A stretch of 64,000 nucleotides of DNA from Chloroflexota bacterium (lineage in GTDB: Bacteria; Chloroflexota; Anaerolineae; J036; Brachytrichaceae), in contig JANXLU010000068.1 in the NCBI GenBank assembly GCA_025354985.1, positions 62,001 to 126,000 of the forward strand, in the 5' to 3' direction. The notes beneath the pieces are model-generated. The model worked only from the letters and a program-made list of their open reading frames with translations. It had not been told where the DNA came from and did not search any database. Positions 17,868-24,459 of the stretch are shown here, one piece after another. The position numbers and the translations under genes were made by a program. Position 1 is the first letter of the stretch. Each line of letters opens with the position of its first letter.

Positions 17868-18689
17868 TTAATCCTTGTGTGCCTTGCGCACATGGCTGAT
17901 ACCCTTTACATCCTGAATCCTTTGCTTACTAACTATTAGGCTTTCACCTACCAACACGGCGCCGGCGCCAAAGTTGCCCACCAGTTGCACATCTTCCGGC
18001 GTATATATCCCGCTTTCGCTGACGATGCATTTAAGGTGCCGTGCATTATTGATAAGAACCCGGGCGCAGCGACCGGTCGTTTCAAGATCAACGGTAAATG
18101 TTTTGAGGTCTCGGTTGTTGATCCCGATGATTTCTGCACCGCATTTCAACGCACGCGCCGATTCAACCTCATCATGCACCTCCACAAGCGTCGCCAGCCC
18201 AAGAGATTGCGCACATTGGGAAAAGTCGGCCAGCATGCTGTCATCCAGTGCCGCAACAATTAGCAGTACCGCGTCTGCGCCCGCTGCGCGCGCTTCGTGT
18301 AACTGATATTCGTCGATGATGAAGTCCTTTCGCAAAATGGGCAAACGTACGGCGGCCTTGACCAGGCTCACATACGACAAGTGCCCGCGGAAAAATCGTT
18401 CATCGGTAAGCACGCTAATGGCATGGGCCCCGCCCTGCTGGTAATCGCGGGCATACGCCGCAGGGTCAAACTGCTCGCCGGCCACCAGGTCTCCCTTGCT
18501 TGGTGACGCCCGCTTCACCTCGGCGATAAGCGCGACAACACCGTCGGAATCACAAATTGCAGAGGAGAAGTCTCGCGGTTCCACCGCCTCGCTTGCCAGC
18601 CGGCGCATGGCGCTCAATGGGACGCGTTTACGCCTGTCCGGCAGTTCCACTTCTGCCTTATGCAAAAGAATCTGATCGAGAATGTTCAT
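17868..18689 (-). CDS. trpC: Indole-3-glycerol phosphate synthase
   Basis: TIM-barrel enzyme of tryptophan biosynthesis that closes the indole ring from CdRP. It is 273 residues with the family landmarks VALIAEVKRASPSKGDL, LRKDFIIDEYQ (catalytic Lys), EVHDEVESARAL, GINNRDLKTF and SESGI. The ATG at 18689 is chosen because an AAGGT ribosome-binding site precedes it and the N-terminus MNILDQILLHK is typical. No other trp gene is adjacent, so trpC is isolated from its pathway here. It is divergent from the phosphodiesterase-sbcC pair. Confidence 0.93.
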   Translation of the reverse strand: MNILDQILLHKAEVELPDRRKRVPLSAMRRLASEAVEPRDFSSAICDSDGVVALIAEVKRASPSKGDLVAGEQFDPAAYARDYQQGGAHAISVLTDERFFRGHLSYVSLVKAAVRLPILRKDFIIDEYQLHEARAAGADAVLLIVAALDDSMLADFSQCAQSLGLATLVEVHDEVESARALKCGAEIIGINNRDLKTFTVDLETTGRCARVLINNARHLKCIVSESGIYTPEDVQLVGNFGAGAVLVGESLIVSKQRIQDVKGISHVRKAHKD

Positions 18690-18753
18690 TGTTTTACCTT
18701 GCGGCTTGCACCTCATGCGATGATATATGATGCCGGGCGCTACACAGGGTTCG

Positions 18754-19431
18754 GTGAACGTGACTTCAATCCAGACATTCGACTATTCACATTTATTTGC
18801 CAATCAGAACGCCACTGTCGGAGGTGCAATCACAGTCGGCGTGCTTTCTGATTCACATATACCCTTCCGCCAGGCGACAATGCCAACCAAGGTTTCAGAA
18901 TGGTTTTCCGACTGCAACCTTATCCTGCATGCCGGCGACCTGGAGGATCCAGACATTTTGGTTGCACTGCGCGCCCTGGCGCCAACCCACGCAGTAGCGG
19001 GCAACATTCATTGGACCTACGCGAGTGGCACTCACGACCTTGATATGCCGCGCCAGTTGTCAGTTATCGCCGGATCACACCACATTTGGATGACCCACGG
19101 GCATTGGAACTTCAGACATACGTTCATTGACAAGGTAAACGTTGCCGCCCGATTTGGCGTGGGAAAACTGGGTTTACCAGTCCGCGGCCGCACCTTGCAA
19201 ATGGCAAATGTCGAGATCGTAAACCGCCTTGCCAACTACAAACCCGGGACAGCCAGCCTCGTAATTTTTGGTCACACACACGCGCGATTGGCATTGACTC
19301 GGGCCGGCACGCTATATTTCAATCCGGGCGCGGTTGTTGGCGCGGAAGGTGGATTGGCCCCCCGCAGCATAGGCAAACTTCACCTGTTTCCCGATGGTCG
19401 CATGGACCATGAGTGGACGGACCTGCCATGA
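18754..19431 (+). CDS. YfcE/MJ0936-type metallophosphodiesterase
   Basis: Small calcineurin-like phosphoesterase of about 225 residues. Metal-site motifs are present in order: SDSHIP, HAGDLED, GNIHW (the usual aspartate after GN is replaced), MTHGHW and GHTHARLA. These define the YfcE/MJ0936 class rather than the longer SbcD/Mre11 nucleases. The start is uncertain. GTG at 18754 has a GGG-containing leader, ATGs at 18727 and 18730 would add nine or eight residues, and homology begins only near residue 30. Its TGA overlaps the sbcC ATG by four bases, so the two proteins are made together. That pairing suggests a role beside SbcC, but nuclease activity is only a guess. Confidence 0.8.
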   Translation: MNVTSIQTFDYSHLFANQNATVGGAITVGVLSDSHIPFRQATMPTKVSEWFSDCNLILHAGDLEDPDILVALRALAPTHAVAGNIHWTYASGTHDLDMPRQLSVIAGSHHIWMTHGHWNFRHTFIDKVNVAARFGVGKLGLPVRGRTLQMANVEIVNRLANYKPGTASLVIFGHTHARLALTRAGTLYFNPGAVVGAEGGLAPRSIGKLHLFPDGRMDHEWTDLP

Positions 19432-21998
19432 TCCCTATTCGCCTGGAACTTAAGAACTTTATGGCGTATCGCGACAGCGATCCGCTTGATTTGTCGGGTC
19501 TTCATACAGTCGTGCTGACGGGCGAGAATGGCGCTGGAAAAAGCACCATTCTGGATGGCATCACGTTTGCACTTTGGGGGCAGGCGCGCGCACGAAGCGA
19601 TGATGCGCTCATTTCACAGGAAGAACAGGAAATGCGGGTAGCACTCACGTTTCGTGAAGGGCCCAACACCTACCAAGTGGTGCGCACGCGGAAACTCGGT
19701 CGGGCGACCGGACGAGCCCGGCAACCACTTTCAAGTGGATCGGTCGACTTGTTTATCGGTGAAAGCGGAACTTGGCGCAGCCTAAGTGAACCGAGGCAGC
19801 GCGAGACGGATGCGCGAATTCAAGCACTCCTCAATTTGAGCTATGACACGTTTATTAACTCTGCATATCTCAAACAAGGTCGCGCCGACGAGTTCGCGAT
19901 AAAAACGCCTGCGGAACGCAAGACTCTGCTTGCCGAGATACTCAGTCTTGATACTTGGCAGGTTTATGACATCAGGGCCAAGACACGCGCCGACAAGCTC
20001 GAGGAAGCAGAGCGCATCAAACGTGCGGAATGCGCTGTACAGGAGGCTGAACTCTTACGGCTCCCCGAGTACGAGCGTGAACTGCAACTGATTGCGAGTG
20101 CGCAGACCGAAATGGAGCTGCAATTTGAGCATCTTCAGGACCAACACACTCGAATGGAGAAGCTTCGTGAACGCTGGACCCAGGTGCACCGACAGATCAC
20201 CCAGACTCACGAGCGGATTACGGTTGCCGCTGGCGAACAAAATCGAATGGCGGCCCGACTCTCAACGCATATTGCGACCCGCACAGATTTTGAAAATGCA
20301 CGTTCTGATCGCGCGCGAATCGAACAGGGCTACATGGATCTGGAGCGCACGCGGGCGTTGAACGATGAGCTAAACCTAAAGGTGAGCAGTTTGGTTTCGT
20401 TAAACGCGCGCAAAACCGCGGCCGAAAATTCCATCGCCCAACAGCGACAGTCCGTTGAGCGAGCCCGCGACGAAGCCGACCGGGTGGTCGAACGATTGTC
20501 AGCAGTTGCAGATTCGCTGCGCGAGAGACCAGCTTTGGCGGACATGCTTGCCGTTGAAAACGTCCTATCGGCACTTGCCACCGAGCGCGACCAATCCCTG
20601 ATTGAGATTTCGGATATACGCGAAAGCCTTGCGGCTAATAATGAACAAAATCGCCAGCTTAAACGGGAAATGCTCGTGATAAAGAGCAGGATGGAAGCAC
20701 TCAGATCGGCAGGTGCGGTCTGCGATTCATGTGGACGGGAGCTTGATGAACCAAGCCGCGCCCGGTTGTTGGCGGAAATGCAAACCGCCGGCAAACAGCT
20801 TGGTGACAGCCACCGTGGCAATGACGACGCAATTGCCTCGGGACAAGAACGCCGTCAGCGTCTTGAAATTCGCATACGCGAAATCGATGGCAGGCTTGTG
20901 GGGCGAAGCAAGTTACAACGCGACAGTTCTGCCGCTCAAGTACGCGTGATGGCAGCCGAGCAAGCGATGCTTGAGCTCCCGTCAGCACAAGAAGTCTTGG
21001 CCGGGCGCCAACGCATTCTCGATGCTGCCGACTATGCACATGAGGCACAAGCCCAACTTGCGGGCGTTCACGCCGAGCTTGCCAATCTGGGCTATGACGG
21101 GGCTGAACATTCCAAAATTCGAGACCAAATAATCCCGTCTTTGCAGCCGTTCGCAATGCTAAAGTCGAGATTGGATCGCGCAGAGTTCGGTCTGGTTCAG
21201 GAACAGGGCAACATAGACGCTCTTGAGGCCCAGCTTCGGCGCCAGGGTGAACTAATTTCAATTGAACATGCTGGACTCGTTACGCTTAAGAACGAGGTGG
21301 CTGAAATAGAGCTTGCACGGGTCAATGAATCCGCCATCGCCACTGATCTTGCCCGCATACGGACGGATTTGTTCACGATCAGCCGGAAAGTAGGTGCAGC
21401 TCACCAGAGAGTGAATGCCTGTCATGCGTTGAAATCTACGCTTGAATTGGCTCGGGACGATCTTCGGCAGCTCGAGAGGGACCGCGCCTTGATAAAGGAG
21501 CTTCGTGAGGCATTCGGTAGAAATGGTGTGCCAGCCATGATTATTGAGGTAGTCCTTCCGGAGATCGAGGCAACGGCAAATGCCTTGCTCGCACGCATGA
21601 ACGGGCGCATGCGCGTGCATTTTGAAACGCAGCGCCTCAACAAGTCAAACGAAGTAACCGAGACCCTGGAAATTCGAATTGAGGACGAACTGGGTGAACG
21701 ACCTTACGAAATGTTTAGTGGCGGTGAGGCATTTCGAATCAACTTTGCAATTCGGATTGCACTTAGCAAACTCTTGGCGCATCGTCAGGGTGCAAAGCTT
21801 CAAACGTTGTTTATCGATGAAGGCTTTGGAACACAGGATGCCCAGGGGCGTGAGAAACTCATTGAGGCAATTCGCGTAATCGAACCCGATTTCGAACGAA
21901 TTTTCGTTATTACACACATTGAGGAGCTTAAAGACGCTTTCCCTGCCAGAATAGAGGTGATTAAAACCCAAAAAGGAAGCTATGCCCGAATCGTGTGA
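19428..21998 (+). CDS. sbcC: SbcC/Rad50-type SMC-like ATPase
   Basis: DNA repair ATPase of the Rad50/SbcC family, 856 residues. The Walker A motif (GENGAGKST) is at about residues 34-42 after the N-terminal KNFMAYRD. Long coiled coils flank a zinc hook with CDSC at about residues 430-435. The C-terminal half carries the ABC signature FSGGEAFRINFAIRIALS, Walker B (LFIDEGFG) and the late histidine switch (FVITHIEEL). The ATG overlaps the upstream phosphodiesterase stop as ATGA. The expected nuclease partner SbcD is not next to it; a smaller YfcE-like enzyme occupies that place. Confidence 0.92.
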   Translation: MIPIRLELKNFMAYRDSDPLDLSGLHTVVLTGENGAGKSTILDGITFALWGQARARSDDALISQEEQEMRVALTFREGPNTYQVVRTRKLGRATGRARQPLSSGSVDLFIGESGTWRSLSEPRQRETDARIQALLNLSYDTFINSAYLKQGRADEFAIKTPAERKTLLAEILSLDTWQVYDIRAKTRADKLEEAERIKRAECAVQEAELLRLPEYERELQLIASAQTEMELQFEHLQDQHTRMEKLRERWTQVHRQITQTHERITVAAGEQNRMAARLSTHIATRTDFENARSDRARIEQGYMDLERTRALNDELNLKVSSLVSLNARKTAAENSIAQQRQSVERARDEADRVVERLSAVADSLRERPALADMLAVENVLSALATERDQSLIEISDIRESLAANNEQNRQLKREMLVIKSRMEALRSAGAVCDSCGRELDEPSRARLLAEMQTAGKQLGDSHRGNDDAIASGQERRQRLEIRIREIDGRLVGRSKLQRDSSAAQVRVMAAEQAMLELPSAQEVLAGRQRILDAADYAHEAQAQLAGVHAELANLGYDGAEHSKIRDQIIPSLQPFAMLKSRLDRAEFGLVQEQGNIDALEAQLRRQGELISIEHAGLVTLKNEVAEIELARVNESAIATDLARIRTDLFTISRKVGAAHQRVNACHALKSTLELARDDLRQLERDRALIKELREAFGRNGVPAMIIEVVLPEIEATANALLARMNGRMRVHFETQRLNKSNEVTETLEIRIEDELGERPYEMFSGGEAFRINFAIRIALSKLLAHRQGAKLQTLFIDEGFGTQDAQGREKLIEAIRVIEPDFERIFVITHIEELKDAFPARIEVIKTQKGSYARIV

Positions 21999-22016
21999 GT
22001 TTCCAACTATTTCGAT

Positions 22017-22727
22017 ATGAACAGACTAATTGTCCGATCTTGGATGGTCCATCTCTACACAGCATTGGGCCTGTTTTGCGCCCTATACGCCATGATCGGC
22101 GTGCTTGATGGCAATGCACAAATGACGTTTGGATGGCTGGGCGTCGCCCTCATCATAGACAGCACTGACGGCATGTTGGCCAGAAAATTCAAAGTTTGGG
22201 AAGCCGTGCCTCGATTCGATGGACGGAAACTGGACGATATAACCGACTATATCAATTACGCGCTTATCCCCATTTTTGCTTGTTACCGCTTTGGTCTGGT
22301 CGGCTGGCCCTATGTCCCACTGTTGGGTTTCGTGCTGCTTGCCGCCGCATATGGCTTTTGCATGGATCATGCCAAAACAGACGACGGCTTCTTTACCGGG
22401 TTTCCAAACTATTGGAATGTGCTCGTACTCTATCTTTTCTTCTTTCAGGCGCCACAATGGCTCAATGTATTGATATTGCTTTTCTTTGCCATCACGGTCT
22501 TTGTGCCGGTCAAATATCTGTATCCATCCAAGACGCCGGTACTAAAGCCGCTCAATATCGCAATTAGCAGTCTATGGATTCTTGCAGCGCTATATATGGT
22601 CGTCAACATCTCAAAGATAAGCCCAATCATTTTGTGGGTTTCTCTTATTGGTCCGGTCTACTACGTCGGGCTGTCACTTGTATTGCATGCCATAGGCTAT
22701 CACCGTGATAACTCGGTTACGATCTAA
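22017..22727 (+). CDS. pcs: Phosphatidylcholine synthase (CDP-alcohol phosphatidyltransferase)
   Basis: Integral membrane enzyme of 236 residues in the CDP-alcohol phosphatidyltransferase family. The catalytic pattern Dx2DGx2ARx(8)Gx3Dx3D is seen as DSTDGMLAR, then DGRKLDDITDY. The rest follows bacterial phosphatidylcholine synthase: an early SWMVHLYTALG, later AKTDDGFFTGFPNYWNVLVLY, then KTPVLKPLNIA. The enzyme joins CDP-diacylglycerol and choline to make phosphatidylcholine. It begins 18 bp after sbcC. It is notable beside the PmtA-PSD fusion at 43064, which would supply the other route. A different CDP-alcohol substrate cannot be excluded from sequence alone. Confidence 0.82.
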   Translation: MNRLIVRSWMVHLYTALGLFCALYAMIGVLDGNAQMTFGWLGVALIIDSTDGMLARKFKVWEAVPRFDGRKLDDITDYINYALIPIFACYRFGLVGWPYVPLLGFVLLAAAYGFCMDHAKTDDGFFTGFPNYWNVLVLYLFFFQAPQWLNVLILLFFAITVFVPVKYLYPSKTPVLKPLNIAISSLWILAALYMVVNISKISPIILWVSLIGPVYYVGLSLVLHAIGYHRDNSVTI

Positions 22728-22774
22728 CAAGCAGCACAAGGTTGCTAGATGTCAAATCCGTACACAGGCCGGCT

Positions 22775-23368
22775 TTAGCTATTCCCCAGCAGTGCAGTCA
22801 ATTTTTGTTTTACACTCGGCCAGTCGTCATCAACAATCGAATACATGACCGACGAGCGCTCAAAGCCATCGGGCATGCGTTTATTCTTTCGCATAACGCC
22901 TTCTCGCATGGCGCCCAAGCGTTCAATGGCCCGCTGACTGCGCTCATTCCGAACATCTGATTGAATCTGCACGCGTTGACAGCCAAAGCCTTCAAACGCA
23001 TTGGACAACAACAAGAATTTACTCTCAGTATTTACCCTGCTGCGTCGATACGGCGCGCCATACCAAGTTCCTCCAATCTCGACACTGAAATTAGCCCTGT
23101 CAATCGCAATATACCGCGTAAGTCCTATTGGTTGATCCTCGGACAAATGCCAAACCGTATAGCACAGATCGGTGCCACGCAGTTGCCTGGTCAACAAGTC
23201 GTTCATGGTCGCGCGAAGATGATCCAACGTGGTCACGTTTCCATACGGCATAAATTGCCAAATTTCGGGCTCAAGCGCATGGGGCAACAGCCTATCCGAA
23301 TGATCCAGACTCATGGGAACCAAACGCACCGTGCTACCCGTAAGATCGCCATGGTCAGTCGTCATCAT
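22775..23368 (-). CDS. GNAT acetyltransferase (RimJ/RimL-like)
   Basis: 197-residue N-acetyltransferase of the GNAT fold. Recognisable parts are the N-terminal VRLVPMSLDHSDRLL, the central EIGGTWYGAPYRRSRVNTESKFLLL and the acetyl-CoA/peptide region VRNERSQRAIERLGAMREGVMR, which is typical of RimJ/RimL-type N-terminal acetylases and related small-molecule acetylases. The target is unknown. Its start overlaps the xseB stop by four bases (ATGA), so it is the second gene of a two-gene leaderless operon. It converges on pcs, with about 47 bp between the stops and no strong terminator seen. Confidence 0.85.
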   Translation of the reverse strand: MMTTDHGDLTGSTVRLVPMSLDHSDRLLPHALEPEIWQFMPYGNVTTLDHLRATMNDLLTRQLRGTDLCYTVWHLSEDQPIGLTRYIAIDRANFSVEIGGTWYGAPYRRSRVNTESKFLLLSNAFEGFGCQRVQIQSDVRNERSQRAIERLGAMREGVMRKNKRMPDGFERSSVMYSIVDDDWPSVKQKLTALLGNS

Positions 23369-23604
23369 ATCGATTCTGGCAGCAGCTGCCGGACTCTTAA
23401 ATCAACCTGTTCGAGGTATGTATTACAGGTGGAAACTAGCACGCGTCCACGTTCATGTAAGGCAAGCGAAATTTCAAGTGTCATCTCGCCGGATTCCATC
23501 TGTGTGACGATTGATTCCAATTCGCGCAAGGCTGCTTCAAACGACACGGGTTCTTCACCAGGCTGCTCCAATTCCGTGCTTTGCTGTGTCGCTTTCTTCG
23601 CCAT
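23365..23604 (-). CDS. xseB: Exodeoxyribonuclease VII small subunit
   Basis: 79-residue XseB, the small helical subunit that binds XseA to form ExoVII. The conserved core SFEAALRELESIVTQMESGEMTLEISLALHERG is typical, after a short basic N-terminus. The length is normal. xseA is not in the window. A minus-strand TATACT (23618-23613) ends 8 nt before the ATG and implies a leaderless mRNA. The gene is divergent from tRNA-Sec and shares that -10 region. It is followed by the GNAT gene with an ATGA overlap. Confidence 0.9.
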   Translation of the reverse strand: MAKKATQQSTELEQPGEEPVSFEAALRELESIVTQMESGEMTLEISLALHERGRVLVSTCNTYLEQVDLRVRQLLPESI

Positions 23605-23611
23605 GGCGTGT

Positions 23612-23618
23612 TAGTATA
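23612..23618. promoter_or_regulatory. Bidirectional -10 between xseB and tRNA-Sec
   Basis: TATACT on the minus strand (23618-23613) ends 8 nt before the xseB ATG. TAGTAT on the plus strand (23612-23617) lies 14 nt before the first base of tRNA-Sec. The near-palindrome TAGTATAC serves both. The overlapping hexamers are seen; activity is inferred. Confidence 0.55.
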
Positions 23619-23631
23619 CGCGCTGACTGTG

Positions 23632-23725
23632 GAGGGTGGAAACGTCCCGGTGGGCGTCCTGGTCTTCAAAACCAGTGGCAGGCTGCATGGCAGGCTGCGG
23701 TGAGTTCGACACTCATGCGCCCTCG
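23632..23725 (+). tRNA. selC: tRNA-Sec (anticodon UCA)
   Basis: Selenocysteine tRNA. The anticodon stem CTGGT/ACCAG encloses the loop CTTCAAA with anticodon TCA (23666-23668). The D-stem has six pairs (ACGTCC with GGGCGT) around a four-base loop, a hallmark of tRNA-Sec. The variable arm is long and can pair as GCAG/CTGC and CTGC/GCAG around an ATG loop with one G-G mismatch. The T-stem is GTGAG/CTCAT. The acceptor stem has seven good pairs plus a G-G at the eighth. CCA is not encoded. The S51 peptidase start codon follows after two or three bases. It implies that the genome encodes selenoproteins; no selA, selB or selD is in the window. Confidence 0.9.
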
Positions 23726-23727
23726 TT

Positions 23728-24417
23728 ATGGGTTACATACTTTTACAAGGCGGTGCGGAATTTAGTGGCCGGATGGCTGATTCTGACAACCGCGCAATTG
23801 AGCTGGCCGGCGGGCCGGACGTGAAAATAATGGTCCTTCCGACTGCCGCTGCCGCCGATCAAAGACAGGATCAGGTTGGTCAAAACGCACTGGCTTGGTT
23901 TCACTCGCTGGGCGCAACCAATGTGGAAGTACTTCCCATCATTGACCGGGATAGTGCTGAAAGCCTGACAAACCGCAAGGCTTTGCGTGAGGCAAAACTA
24001 ATTTACCTGCCAAGTGGCAATGCCGCCTATTTGGCCCAGGTCCTGCGCGCCAGCTCGGCGCACGAGGCCATGCAGGATGCGTATGAAAACGGCGCCGTGA
24101 TTGCCGGAAGCAGTGCCGGTGCCGTGGTTATGAGTGATCCATATTTCGACAATATCAGCCAGCGCTCGCAGAAGGGTCTGGGCTTTATCCAGAAAATTTG
24201 CCTGCTCCCCAGCCATGATCAGATTGGCTCCCGCTGGGCAAACCGCGTCCGCACCGTAATTCCGATGGCCACTCTTATCGGCCTGGATGAACAGACTGGC
24301 ATTATTCAGGAGGGCGAAGACTGGCACGTGCTGGGCGCCGGGGTCGCCAGCGTTTATCGCGGGAGCGAAATTCGCCAATTCGCATCCGGTGAGTCATTTA
24401 CGCTTACTAAGCGTTAG
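23728..24417 (+). CDS. Peptidase S51 (cyanophycinase/PepE-like)
   Basis: Serine peptidase of the S51 family, 229 residues. The nucleophile elbow is GSSAGAVVM (central Ser), and the N-terminus MGYILLQGGAEFSGRM matches the GGGEF start of cyanophycinases. The oxyanion-side loop reads LPSGNAAYL. The length is closer to aspartyl dipeptidase PepE than to typical cyanophycinase (about 270 or more residues), so the substrate is open. The ATG lies directly after tRNA-Sec with no room for a promoter or ribosome-binding site. It is therefore probably co-transcribed with the tRNA and released as a leaderless mRNA by 3' processing. Confidence 0.82.
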   Translation: MGYILLQGGAEFSGRMADSDNRAIELAGGPDVKIMVLPTAAAADQRQDQVGQNALAWFHSLGATNVEVLPIIDRDSAESLTNRKALREAKLIYLPSGNAAYLAQVLRASSAHEAMQDAYENGAVIAGSSAGAVVMSDPYFDNISQRSQKGLGFIQKICLLPSHDQIGSRWANRVRTVIPMATLIGLDEQTGIIQEGEDWHVLGAGVASVYRGSEIRQFASGESFTLTKR

Positions 24418-24445
24418 AGCGGTGCCGCTTACCGCGGCACCGCTC
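24417..24445. terminator. Hairpin between convergent S51 peptidase and leuS
   Basis: A perfect 12-bp stem, GAGCGGTGCCGC with GCGGCACCGCTC, around the loop TTACC begins at the last base of the S51 stop codon. There is only a short T-run, so termination strength is uncertain, but the position between convergent genes fits a bidirectional terminator. Confidence 0.7.
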
Positions 24446-24459
24446 CGTTTGCACCCAGG

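Noticed and set aside
17550-17939. 129-codon open frame as an intact gene
   Set aside because: Only its first 45 codons resemble a protein family; the rest is out of frame remains of the same family.
18754-19431. Canonical SbcD nuclease
   Set aside because: Too short, and motifs are of the YfcE/MJ0936 class; no SbcD capping domain.
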